Assembly: GCA_017539385.1 (NCBI GenBank)
Contig: JAFYHC010000098.1
Span: 1-55,948 of the forward strand
Length of the DNA: 55,948 bases
Source of the DNA: Solobacterium sp.
GTDB taxonomy: Bacteria; Bacillota_I; Bacilli_A; Erysipelotrichales; Erysipelotrichaceae
Reading direction: 5' to 3'
Made by a program: the position numbers and the translations under genes. Position 1 is the first letter of the stretch. The number at the start of each line of letters is the position of its first letter. Shown piece after piece: positions 9,920 through 17,904 of this stretch. The notes under the pieces were generated by a model, which was not told where the DNA came from, made no database searches, and saw nothing but the letters and a program-made list of their open reading frames with translations.

Positions 9920-10496
9920 TTTCCTTCACACGAATCGTATAGCGGTTCATCACAGCATCGATCGATTCATTCACCCAGCTGTATGCCGCGTCCGCCGCTG
10001 CATTCAGCGCTGTTTCAAAAACTTCCCGCTGTGCTTTCGGCACCGGAGACAGCACCCAGTCCGGAACGACCTCATGGTCCCCATGCCGGCTGTGTCCCAC
10101 TCCGATTCGAATTCTCGCTATATCATTTGTTCCAAGCGACTGCTGGATCGACTTCATGCCTTTCTGACCGCCGCTGGATCCCTTTGCCCGGATCCGCACC
10201 GATCCCGTCGTCAGATCCATATCATCATGAATCACCAGAATATCCTGCGGATCAATATGATAATAATGCACTGCCTGCGACACTGCCTGTCCCGACAGAT
10301 TCATATACGTCAGCGGCTTCATCAGCAGCACCTGCTGTCCCTGGATCACCGTCTTTCCAATCAATGCATTCCACTTGGAAGACGTCAGCGAAACACCGCA
10401 CTTCTCCGCCAGCCGGTCCATTGCCATGAACCCGCTGTTATGGCGTGTCCCGGCATACTCTTTACCGGGATTGCCTAGACCAACGATCAGCTTCAT
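9909..10496 (-). CDS. pth: Peptidyl-tRNA hydrolase
   Basis: A 195-residue Pth. N10 and H20 lie in GLGNPGKEYAGTRHNSGF, the catalytic aspartate is in VIHDDMDL, and the GSSGGQKGMKSI loop is present. It recycles peptidyl-tRNA released from ribosomes. It overlaps the upstream unknown gene by 4 bp and mfd by 11 bp. The length is normal for the family. Confidence 0.97.
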   Translation of the reverse strand: MKLIVGLGNPGKEYAGTRHNSGFMAMDRLAEKCGVSLTSSKWNALIGKTVIQGQQVLLMKPLTYMNLSGQAVSQAVHYYHIDPQDILVIHDDMDLTTGSVRIRAKGSSGGQKGMKSIQQSLGTNDIARIRIGVGHSRHGDHEVVPDWVLSPVPKAQREVFETALNAAADAAYSWVNESIDAVMNRYTIRVKESEE

Positions 10497-11398
10497 TCCG
10501 CATCCTCTTTATTTTCGGTCTTGTCTGCTTCTTTTGGAGCATCTTCCGCTTCTGCTGCTTCCACTGTTTCTTCCACAGGCTCAGCAATCGTTTCTTCGGA
10601 ACTGACTTCCGTCTCTTCGTTTACTTCTTCTGTTTCTTCCTCTTCATCTTCTGAATCTTCATCCAGTGCTGTCGGAATATTCAGATGCAGACCCTTGACC
10701 CATCTTGCACCAATACCGCTCTGTGCAAAATCCTGGATCATCGGAACCAGTTCTTCATACTTTTCAGTCTCATTATTGTCTGCATATATTTTCGCAGCCT
10801 GTGTCGCCGCAATCGACTTATACAGTCCAATCATGGATTTACTGTAAACATATCCGCCGTATTCACCGGATAAAAGATTCTCACAGAATCCCAGACCTTT
10901 ATCATCTCTGTCTTCAAAGCAGCGGTCCATTGCCTCCGAGAGTGCACATACAATCTGATTCTTCATGATATCTTCGTACGGTTTCAGTTTTTCCTTCATC
11001 ATTTCACGCTCTTCCAGATTGCCGTTGCTGTACAGCATTTCCGGAATAGCCAGATACAGATACACAAACGTATCTTCATCATTCTGAATACTGATATTAC
11101 CGTTCTTATCCCTCAGCATCAGACTGTCCACATTGATCTCATCCAGCACTTCCTGGAAGCGAATCAGTCTCTGATGATAAACCATACCCCATAGCTTGAT
11201 CGTCTGTGCCTTGCCCTTAAACAGACCCTGCTCATTGTCGATCAGTGCATTGATTTTTTCAAAGAACACATCTTCATCCTGGATCGAATGCATTGCATCG
11301 ATCAAAATTCTGTTCTTCTTTGTACGTTTGGACATCGTCATCGTTCTGAAAATCATATAGATAGCTACTGCATACAGCAGAATCGTAATAATAGGCAT
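10493..11398 (-). CDS. Membrane-anchored protein with acidic tail, unknown function
   Basis: A 301-residue protein of no recognised family. One N-terminal membrane segment (1-20, MPIITILLYAVAIYMIFRTM) is followed by a basic stop-transfer patch, a mainly helical cytoplasmic domain (about 30-240) that may have a TPR-like character, and a strongly acidic low-complexity tail (about 243-301, rich in E, with T/S/A). It is the first gene of the pth-mfd-rqcP-divIC operon; the ATG at 11398 has GGAGG nine bases upstream and its stop overlaps pth. Association with translation or division is inferred only from operon position. Confidence 0.8.
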   Translation of the reverse strand: MPIITILLYAVAIYMIFRTMTMSKRTKKNRILIDAMHSIQDEDVFFEKINALIDNEQGLFKGKAQTIKLWGMVYHQRLIRFQEVLDEINVDSLMLRDKNGNISIQNDEDTFVYLYLAIPEMLYSNGNLEEREMMKEKLKPYEDIMKNQIVCALSEAMDRCFEDRDDKGLGFCENLLSGEYGGYVYSKSMIGLYKSIAATQAAKIYADNNETEKYEELVPMIQDFAQSGIGARWVKGLHLNIPTALDEDSEDEEEETEEVNEETEVSSEETIAEPVEETVEAAEAEDAPKEADKTENKEDAE

Positions 11399-11519
11399 AG
11401 TAAAAACCTCCGTATCCGTTATTATAATCGCTTTCCGAAACGGTGAAAAGTCTCGGACATTGTCGGAAGAGAAACACTTATGATAGAATAACAGTATTCA
11501 TGAAAACAGGGTTAATGAT

Positions 11520-12326
11520 ATGAAAAAGAAAAGGAAATTCGGCCGTATTCAGCTGACAGAAATATTATTGATCATTGCGGTGATCCTCTTATGCATTTCA
11601 TGTTTCGAACTGCTTGTGGCAAAGCAGATCATCGATAACAAACCAAAGCCGACACCGACACCGTCTGCGGAACCAGCACCTACCCCGGATGGATCCGCAG
11701 AGCCGACCGCAGAACCAACTCCGGAGCCGACCCCGTCCTCCGACCCGCTTCCAACCGAATATACCGACCTACGCAGTGTAATGCTGCTGGTCGATAAAAC
11801 ACATACGCTTCCGGCAAACTATGTTCCTTCTGATCTGGTATCTCCCTATCTGCCGGGTACATCGGAAGTCATCCAGCTGCGTTCAGAATGTGCGGAAAAA
11901 GCAAAAGAAATGATCGCTGCTGCCCAGGAAGACGGCATCGATCTGTATGTAATGGACGGCTATATCTCCTATGATGACCAGAAAGCCATCTATGATAATC
12001 TCGTCAACCTCGTCGGCGAAAAAGAAGCATCCAACCGTGAATTCAAAGCCGGCTGCAGCGAACACCAGACCGGTCTGTGCATTGATTTCACCGATTCACT
12101 CGAAAACAACGAAAAGACCACTGCATTCGCTTCCACACCCGCATGCCAGTGGCTTCTCACCCATGCCCGTGAATACGGATTTATCGAGCGCTATCCGGCC
12201 GGCAAGCAGTCCGTGACCGGTTATGGATACATGCCGTGGCATTACCGCTACATCGGTGAAGAAGGCATTGTACGCATGGCAAATGCCAATACCTACACCT
12301 ACGAAGAAATACTGAAAACCAACTAA
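11520..12326 (+). CDS. VanY-like M15 peptidase homologue, probably catalytically impaired
   Basis: A 268-residue extracytoplasmic protein: basic start, membrane anchor (about 13-36), a Pro/Thr/Glu-rich wall-spanning linker (41-79) and an M15B D,D-carboxypeptidase domain (about 85-268). The zinc ligands H182 and D189 (SEHQTGLCID) and H241 (PWHYRY) are present. The catalytic Glu expected three residues before the last zinc His (EPWH in VanY/DacB) is Met238, and the Arg of the GYRSY motif is Ile149 (GYISY). It may therefore bind peptidoglycan stem peptides without cleaving them. It is transcribed divergently from the mfd operon. Confidence 0.85.
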   Translation: MKKKRKFGRIQLTEILLIIAVILLCISCFELLVAKQIIDNKPKPTPTPSAEPAPTPDGSAEPTAEPTPEPTPSSDPLPTEYTDLRSVMLLVDKTHTLPANYVPSDLVSPYLPGTSEVIQLRSECAEKAKEMIAAAQEDGIDLYVMDGYISYDDQKAIYDNLVNLVGEKEASNREFKAGCSEHQTGLCIDFTDSLENNEKTTAFASTPACQWLLTHAREYGFIERYPAGKQSVTGYGYMPWHYRYIGEEGIVRMANANTYTYEEILKTN

Positions 12327-12331
12327 TATTT

Positions 12332-12356
12332 AAGACCGTGCTCCCACGGTCTTTTC
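12332..12356 (+). terminator. Terminator after the M15 gene
   Basis: AAGACCGTG-CTCC-CACGGTCTT, a nine-pair stem with a four-base loop followed by T's. Confidence 0.85.
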
Positions 12357-12391
12357 AATGAAGAAAAATTCGTTTATTATGCATGCTTTTG

Positions 12392-12420
12392 TTGACTTTT
12401 ATATAGCAGACGTATATTAT
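12392..12420 (+). promoter_or_regulatory. Promoter of rpmH
   Basis: TTGACT (12392-12397), an exact 17-bp spacer and TATTAT (12415-12420), about 45 bp before rpmH. It resembles a strong sigma-A promoter. Confidence 0.7.
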
Positions 12421-12464
12421 TAATGCGCTATTTGTTTTCTAGTATAAAGTTGGAGGTGGCATGA

Positions 12465-12599
12465 ATGAAGAGAACATACCAGCCAAGCAAAAAAAAGACC
12501 AAAGTTACACACGGTTTCAGAGCCCGTATGGCAACGGTAGGCGGCCGTAAAGTCATCAAGAGACGCCGTGCGAAAGGAAGAAAGGTCCTGACTGCTTAA
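12465..12599 (+). CDS. rpmH: 50S ribosomal protein L34
   Basis: A 44-residue protein, [11 protein letters not shown] then [20 protein letters not shown], ending GRKVLTA; the whole protein matches the L34 pattern. The in-frame start is the ATG at 12465, not the one at 12461, which is out of frame. GGAGG at 12452-12456 is the SD. L34 is part of the large ribosomal subunit. It heads the rpmH-rnpA-yidC-jag cluster. Confidence 0.97.
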   Translation: MKRTYQPSKKKTKVTHGFRARMATVGGRKVIKRRRAKGRKVLTA

Positions 12600-12622
12600 A
12601 AGCCACCTATGGTGGTTTTTTT
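12598..12622 (+). terminator. Terminator-like hairpin between rpmH and rnpA
   Basis: AAAGCCACC-TAT-GGTGGTTTTTTT: a stable stem followed by eight T's, directly after rpmH and ten bases before the rnpA start. It probably attenuates read-through so that rnpA is made in lower amount than L34. Confidence 0.75.
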
Positions 12623-12631
12623 CTTATCTGC

Positions 12632-12988
12632 ATGAAAAAGAAAAACAGAGTCTGCAGTTCAGAAGAGTTTTCCGCCTTTATCAAGAATTACAGCAGTGTA
12701 AAAAGTCCCTCCTTTGCCGTCTATTATCACCCGCGCAAAGAAGACGAAGCAAGAATCGGAATTACACTGCCGAAAAAGATAGGAAATGCCGTGGTCCGCA
12801 ACAAAATCAAACGCCAAGTCCGCATGATGTGCCAGGATATTGTCAACTTCTCAGAATACCCCTGCGACATCATCATTATCGTCCGTTTCGGTTTCAAAGA
12901 TCATACCTATTCAGACAATAAAAAGCTCTTGGAAAAACTGCTGAATAAAGATAAAATTATTCATTGTAATACTAAGGAGAATATATGA
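12632..12988 (+). CDS. rnpA: Ribonuclease P protein component
   Basis: A 118-residue basic protein with the RNR signature (GNAVVRNKIKRQVR at about 51-64) of the RNase P protein, which assists the RnpB RNA in 5' maturation of tRNA. No SD is visible before the ATG: the preceding bases are the T tract of the hairpin after rpmH. No alternative in-frame start fits better. It overlaps yidC by 4 bp. Confidence 0.95.
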   Translation: MKKKNRVCSSEEFSAFIKNYSSVKSPSFAVYYHPRKEDEARIGITLPKKIGNAVVRNKIKRQVRMMCQDIVNFSEYPCDIIIIVRFGFKDHTYSDNKKLLEKLLNKDKIIHCNTKENI

Positions 12989-13869
12989 AACTAAGTCCCC
13001 GTATGAAAAAGATTTTGGTACTGGTTCTCGTAATCGGTATCATCTCCGTGGCATCCGGATGTGCCATTCCGCGTGATGCAGACGGACATATCGTAGAAAT
13101 CACTTCTACGACGACCTTCAAAGACATCATGTCTACCGAAAACTGGTTCAGTGCAATCTTCGTCTGGCCGTTAGCCCAACTGATCAATGCCATCGCACCA
13201 ATGGTCGGTGTCGGCGGTGCCATCGCACTTGTAACGATCATCGTCAACGGTATCCTGGCTGCTGCTACCTTCAAGTCTACCGTTGCCCAGCAGAAAATGC
13301 AGCTGGTACAGCCTGAACTTGAACGTATCCAGAGAAAATATGAAGGCCGCAACGACCAGAATGCCAAAGTACGCCAGGCACAGGAGATGCAGGCACTCTA
13401 TAACAAGTATGATATTAACCCGGGCGGAATGATGCTCGTCATGTTCCTGCAGTTCCCGATCATCATGGCAATGTACATGTCTGTACAGAGATCCTCTGCA
13501 GTACAGCACGGTACATTCCTCGGAATGAACCTGCAGACAACACCGCTTGCCGGATTCCAGTCCGGTCAGTATGGCTACATCGTACTCTTCGTCGTCATGG
13601 TCCTCTGCCAGTTCATCTCCACCAAGATTCCGCAGTGGCTCGCTGACAAGAAAGCAAAAGAAGAAGCCGCAAAGCACCACCGCAAGCCGCAGGAAACCGG
13701 TGCTTCCCAGAAAATGATGCAGTACTACATGATCTTCATGATCGCTGCCTTCGGTCTTATGTGGCCGGCAGCCATGTCCCTGTACTGGGCAATCAACTCC
13801 CTGGTAAATATTGTTAAGACACTTCTTGTCCAGAAGATGATCGATAAACAGAAAGGCTTTTCAAAATGA
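12985..13869 (+). CDS. yidC: Membrane protein insertase YidC (SpoIIIJ-type lipoprotein)
   Basis: A 294-residue Gram-positive-length YidC. The lipoprotein signal ends at SVASGC with C26 as lipid anchor. The 60KD_IMP domain has about five membrane segments, starting near residue 57 (FSAIFVWPLAQLINAI), and a charged cytoplasmic loop with ERIQRKYEGRNDQNAK. The C-terminal tail is basic. It inserts membrane proteins alone or with SecYEG. It overlaps rnpA by 4 bp and jag by 4 bp. Confidence 0.96.
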   Translation: MKLSPRMKKILVLVLVIGIISVASGCAIPRDADGHIVEITSTTTFKDIMSTENWFSAIFVWPLAQLINAIAPMVGVGGAIALVTIIVNGILAAATFKSTVAQQKMQLVQPELERIQRKYEGRNDQNAKVRQAQEMQALYNKYDINPGGMMLVMFLQFPIIMAMYMSVQRSSAVQHGTFLGMNLQTTPLAGFQSGQYGYIVLFVVMVLCQFISTKIPQWLADKKAKEEAAKHHRKPQETGASQKMMQYYMIFMIAAFGLMWPAAMSLYWAINSLVNIVKTLLVQKMIDKQKGFSK

Positions 13870-14489
13870 CAAACTACACTGCTAAAACTATTGAAGAAAT
13901 TCTGGACATTGCCGCTGAAGAAAAAGGCGTATCCAAAGAAGAACTGTTCTACAACATTACCGATGAGAAAAAAGGTCTGCTCGGAATCGGCAATTCCGTC
14001 AGCGCCGATGTCTTCTGCATGGATGACATCAAAGAATTCCTGTTTGATTATCTCGGAGCTTTCTTCACCGGTATCGAACAGGATATCGAAGTTGCTATCG
14101 AAGAAACAGAAAACGGCTTCATCGTCAACCTCAACGCTGACAACAACGCAGTCCTGATCGGCAAAGCCGGCAAGACACTGGCAGCGTTCAACACTGTCGT
14201 CCGCGGTGCAGTCAATACAGAATTCAAGAAGAGAATCGATGTCCTGATCGACATCAACCACTACAAAGAAGAACGTTATGCAAAGCTTCGCTCCATGGCA
14301 AAGCGCATTGCCAAACAGGTCCAGCGCTCCCATGTCGATGCAGAGCTTGATCCGATGCCGAACGATGAGCGCAAGGTCATCCACCAGACACTGAATGACT
14401 GGCACAACATCCGTACAGAATCGGAAGGCGAAGGCAGCCGGAGACATGTCTGCATCCGCTACGTTTCTAAAACAGAAACGGTTGAATAA
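13866..14489 (+). CDS. jag: RNA-binding protein Jag/KhpB
   Basis: A 207-residue protein with three parts: Jag_N (about 1-50, TAKTIEEILDIAAEEKGV), a KH domain (about 75-150, with LIGKAGKTLAAFN as the GXXG loop region) and R3H (about 150-207, containing ERRKVIHQ-like NDERKVIHQTLNDW). KhpB/Jag binds RNA and affects cell envelope synthesis and division in Gram-positives. It overlaps yidC by 4 bp and is the last gene before the origin; mnmE, which usually follows jag, is not in the window. Confidence 0.95.
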   Translation: MTNYTAKTIEEILDIAAEEKGVSKEELFYNITDEKKGLLGIGNSVSADVFCMDDIKEFLFDYLGAFFTGIEQDIEVAIEETENGFIVNLNADNNAVLIGKAGKTLAAFNTVVRGAVNTEFKKRIDVLIDINHYKEERYAKLRSMAKRIAKQVQRSHVDAELDPMPNDERKVIHQTLNDWHNIRTESEGEGSRRHVCIRYVSKTETVE

Positions 14490-14982
14490 TCCACAGTCTG
14501 ACCCGGTATAAACCGGGTTTTTTTAATGCCTTTGCAGCAGTTTTCCACAGGACAGTTTTTTCATTCCACGCCGGCATGGTTCTTTCCACAGCATATATTT
14601 TGAATTTGTGGATAACATGGGCGGTTTATCAACAATTGAAAATGGGTGTTTTTCCACAATTGTTAAAAACTGTGGAAAAGTACAAAATCTCCTTTATTTA
14701 AAGGATATTTTTTTCCTCATATTCCTGTGGATTACCGGTTGAGAAGTAATAATTATCCACACTTTCCACAACTTATCCACATGTTTATATACTATCCACT
14801 ATTTTTCCACAATTTGAATTTTGTGGAAAACGGTGGAAAACTCATCAGAACAGCATGTATAAGCATTTTTTATGAATTCTCAATTGTGGACAAATTTTTT
14901 TTCAACTTTTTTTGGGTGGAAATTGCTTGAACACAGGCCTAAAATGGTCTTTGCATATAGATAGATCTGGAGTTTTTTTGTT
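14487..14982. other. Chromosomal replication origin (oriC), DnaA-box cluster
   Basis: The gene-free stretch before dnaA carries three perfect DnaA boxes TTATCCACA: 14607-14615 (minus), 14753-14761 and 14773-14781 (plus). One-mismatch boxes are at 14487-14495, 14541-14549, 14626-14634, 14650-14658, 14671-14679, 14726-14734, 14803-14811, 14822-14830 and 14885-14893, on both strands. T-rich tracts at about 14866-14913 and 14705-14716 are candidate unwinding elements. The position directly upstream of dnaA is standard for Bacillota. Confidence 0.9.
14501..14525 (+). terminator. Terminator after jag
   Basis: ACCCGGT-ATAA-ACCGGGT followed by seven T's. It stops transcription heading into the origin. 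Confidence 0.88.
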
Positions 14983-16350
14983 ATGAGCAACGGGAAAAAT
15001 GAGTACCTGAAAAAAACCTGGAACGATGTGCTTGGCTATCTTCGTGCCGGTGGAAATATAGAGCTGGAACTGATCAACAGCCTGTATGAACCGTGTTCGA
15101 TCTATGACTTTACCGATGAGAAGGTGATCCTGCTGGTGCCGAATATGATCTCAAAGCAGATCATGATGAGCGAAACCGATCTCATCCAGGCTGCGTTTGT
15201 AGAAACCCAGTCGCTGGATCATCCCATCTCAGTTGAAATGTATACGCAGAATGAACTGCCGAAGAAGACCGCTGCACCATCTGTTCCTTCATATGATATA
15301 AACGAGTTCCCATCCATGCCGATCCAGGCGGATAAGACCTTTGATAACTTTATTGTCGGTGACTGCAACAAAGAATCGCACGCCGCTGCCCTGGCCTGTT
15401 CCATCAAGCCGGGAAAGTTCTTCAATCCCCTGTTTATCTACGGCAATTCCGGACTGGGAAAAACACATCTTCTGATGGCCATTGCAAACAACGTACGCCG
15501 TACGGATCCCACCAAGAAGATCTACTACACGGAATCACTGAAGTTCGTAGAAACCGTCGTAAAAGCCATCTACGAAGGCAAGATCGAAGCATTCAAGCAA
15601 TTCATGTACAACATCGATCTCTTCCTGGTAGATGATATCCAGTTCCTGGCAGGTAAAGAAAAGTCTCACGAAGTCTTCTTCACCATCTACAACGAACTGG
15701 TAAACAACCGCAAGCAGATCTGCATTGCCTGCGACCGGCAGCCAAAAGAAATCAGCGGCCTTGAAGACCGTCTGATCAGCCGCTTCTCCAGCGGTCTTTC
15801 CGTCGGCATCGATTCCCCGGAATTTGAAACATCCCTGGCGATCCTGCAGCTGAAGATCCGCTCCAGCAGCTATGACTTCGGCGACATTGAAGAAGAAGGA
15901 CTGAATTATATTGCATCCAACTTCTCCGGCAACGTACGTGACCTGGAAGGCGCACTGAACCGCGTTCTGTTCTATGCCATCCAATTCCAGCCGGACGGTG
16001 AAACGATCCGCTTTGAGACCGTCATGAACGCCCTGAAAAGCCAGGCAGTTGTATCTTCTTCTACCGGATTATCGCCGCGCAAGATCATCAATTCCGTCGC
16101 CGACTACTATGGGCTTACAAAGCAGCAGATCACATCCAAGACACGCACCAAAAACGTCGCCAATGCACGGCACATCGCAATCTACCTGTGCCGCAAGATC
16201 CTGGATCTTTCCTATTCAAAGATCGGGGATGAATTCGGCGGACTGGATCACTCCACAGTGATCAGTGCCTGCTCAAAAGTGGAAAACAACATGAAAACTT
16301 CCGAGACATATCGAAACGCCATCGAGGATATCCGGAAGCTCCTGGCATAG
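14983..16350 (+). CDS. dnaA: Chromosomal replication initiator DnaA
   Basis: A 455-residue DnaA. Domain I is at about 1-85, a linker with PKKTAAPSVPSY follows, and the AAA+ domain has Walker A GNSGLGKT (154-161) and Walker B FLVDDIQFLAGK. The C-terminal DNA-binding domain carries GGLDHSTVISAC. It binds the boxes listed for oriC and loads the helicase. No strong SD is seen (only CTGGAG ten bases before the ATG), which may limit its synthesis. DnaA boxes upstream suggest autoregulation. Confidence 0.98.
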   Translation: MSNGKNEYLKKTWNDVLGYLRAGGNIELELINSLYEPCSIYDFTDEKVILLVPNMISKQIMMSETDLIQAAFVETQSLDHPISVEMYTQNELPKKTAAPSVPSYDINEFPSMPIQADKTFDNFIVGDCNKESHAAALACSIKPGKFFNPLFIYGNSGLGKTHLLMAIANNVRRTDPTKKIYYTESLKFVETVVKAIYEGKIEAFKQFMYNIDLFLVDDIQFLAGKEKSHEVFFTIYNELVNNRKQICIACDRQPKEISGLEDRLISRFSSGLSVGIDSPEFETSLAILQLKIRSSSYDFGDIEEEGLNYIASNFSGNVRDLEGALNRVLFYAIQFQPDGETIRFETVMNALKSQAVVSSSTGLSPRKIINSVADYYGLTKQQITSKTRTKNVANARHIAIYLCRKILDLSYSKIGDEFGGLDHSTVISACSKVENNMKTSETYRNAIEDIRKLLA

Positions 16351-16372
16351 ATATCCCCAATCTATCCGCTTT

Positions 16373-16445
16373 TTTTCCACACTGAAAAATAGTAAAATTT
16401 GTACTGTTATATAGGTATTTTTGAAAGTTTTCCACACTTTCCACA
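16373..16445. promoter_or_regulatory. DnaA-box group between dnaA and dnaN
   Basis: TTTTCCACA at 16373-16381 and 16428-16436 and CTTTCCACA at 16437-16445 in the 147-bp dnaA-dnaN gap. They are one- or two-mismatch boxes and could form the second half of a bipartite origin, as in Bacillus subtilis. Confidence 0.5.
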
Positions 16446-16497
16446 GTCCTAATAACAATAACCCGGAATATAAATAAATACACAAGGAGGCTCAGCC

Positions 16498-17619
16498 ATG
16501 AAATTATCCATCGACAAGAACGAACTCAACGAAGCACTGCAGACCGTAAGTTCCGCAATATCTCCCAATTCCCCGCAGCAGGCATTAAAGGGAATTCTTC
16601 TTGAAGCATCATCCAATACAGTTGTCATCACCGGCAGTGATGCAGATATCTCCATCCGCAGAACCATCGAAGCAAACGAAGACAACCGTCTCAATATTGA
16701 ATCCGACGGCAGCATCCTGATCGATTCTTCCTGGATGAACCAGATCTGCCGCAAGATCGATTCCGATACGATCACGATTGATAATATTGACGGAACACTG
16801 ACACTGTTCTCCGGAAAGAGCGCAGAATTCCGCATCAACGGCATGAACCCGGCAGACTATCCGAATATCGATTTCTCTGAACCGGCTTCTTCCATGACCG
16901 TTAAAACAGCCATGTTGGCAGATATCATCGATCAGACAAAATTCGCAGCCAGCGTCAAAGAGACCCGTCCGGTACTGACCGGTGTCAACTTCCGTCTTAC
17001 CGCCGGAACACTGGTATGCACCGGCACTGACTCCTACCGTCTTGCGAAAAAGACGATCCCGTTCACATCCGACAACGAATTCAACATTACGATTCCCGGC
17101 AAGACACTGGACAAAGTCAAAGGCAACCTGCTCAATACCGGTGCCGAAGACCTGATCTTTGCCATCGATACCAGAAAGGCTCAGTTCCGTACCGACCGCG
17201 TCATCCTGCAGTCCCGTCTGCTCGACGGCATCTATCCGGACACCGACCGCCTCATCCCGACAGAGTTCGCCAACATCCTGCGCATCAACCGCAGCGACCT
17301 CATCCATGCTCTCGACCGCAGCATGTTCATGAAGAGCGACAACATGATCATCAACCGTCTTGACTGCTCCGAAAACGGCGTAAAACTGTCCAACCGCAGC
17401 CAGGAAGTCGGTGAATTCGATGAAGATCTCTTCTGCTCCTACACCGGCAATGACCTCAGCATCAGCTTCTCTGCAAACTATCTCGCAGACGCCGCAAAAA
17501 CACTCCGCAGCGAAGAAGTTGAACTTCGTTTCCCCGGTCCGATGAAGCCGTTTATCCTCGTTGATCCGCAGGATGAAACCATCCTTCATCTGGTCCTCCC
17601 GGTACGCACATATAATTAA
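16498..17619 (+). CDS. dnaN: DNA polymerase III beta subunit (sliding clamp)
   Basis: A 373-residue beta clamp of normal length with three repeated clamp domains; the start MKLSIDKNELNEALQTVSSAI and the C-terminal LVLPVRTYN are typical. It encircles DNA and tethers polymerase and repair enzymes. A strong AAGGAGG SD precedes the ATG. A terminator hairpin follows the gene, so part of transcription stops before rlbA-recF. Confidence 0.98.
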   Translation: MKLSIDKNELNEALQTVSSAISPNSPQQALKGILLEASSNTVVITGSDADISIRRTIEANEDNRLNIESDGSILIDSSWMNQICRKIDSDTITIDNIDGTLTLFSGKSAEFRINGMNPADYPNIDFSEPASSMTVKTAMLADIIDQTKFAASVKETRPVLTGVNFRLTAGTLVCTGTDSYRLAKKTIPFTSDNEFNITIPGKTLDKVKGNLLNTGAEDLIFAIDTRKAQFRTDRVILQSRLLDGIYPDTDRLIPTEFANILRINRSDLIHALDRSMFMKSDNMIINRLDCSENGVKLSNRSQEVGEFDEDLFCSYTGNDLSISFSANYLADAAKTLRSEEVELRFPGPMKPFILVDPQDETILHLVLPVRTYN

Positions 17620-17649
17620 GAAAAAGCACTTGAAATAAGGGACTTTCAG

Positions 17650-17683
17650 GCCGTATTATGGTATACTTAATACGGCTTTTTTC
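17650..17683 (+). terminator. Terminator or attenuator after dnaN
   Basis: GCCGTATTA (17650-17658) pairs with TAATACGGC (17668-17676), followed by six T's. Confidence 0.75.
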
Positions 17684-17703
17684 GTCGTTTCCGGAGGTAC
17701 TTT

Positions 17704-17904
17704 ATGGAACAGATCACAACGGAATATATCACCCTGCAGCAGTATCTGAAATTCATCGGAATCGCAGATACCGGAGGACAGGCAAAAGTCCTCGTAAAAC
17801 AGCTTGATATCCGGGTCAACGGAGAAAAAGAAGACCGCCGCGGAAAAAAACTGTATCCGGGAGATAAAGTTACGATCAACGGCAAGACCTATATTGTTAA
17901 ATGA
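17704..17904 (+). CDS. rlbA: S4-domain protein RlbA (YaaA)
   Basis: A 66-residue S4-like RNA-binding protein found between dnaN and recF in Bacillota; TGGQAKVLVKQLDIRVNGE and RRGKKLYPGDKV are characteristic. It has been linked to ribosome assembly in Bacillus. GGAGG precedes the ATG, and the stop overlaps recF by 4 bp. Confidence 0.93.
   Translation: MEQITTEYITLQQYLKFIGIADTGGQAKVLVKQLDIRVNGEKEDRRGKKLYPGDKVTINGKTYIVK

Noticed and set aside
16609..17589. Long minus-strand frame opposite dnaN (and similar long frames opposite gyrB, atpA and fhs)
   Set aside because: These are mirror frames of conserved genes with biased codon use; no start signals or family features.
17631..17668. Promoter for rlbA-recF within the dnaN terminator (TATACT)
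   Set aside because: No acceptable -35 at 16-19 bp; the sequence is better explained as the hairpin loop.
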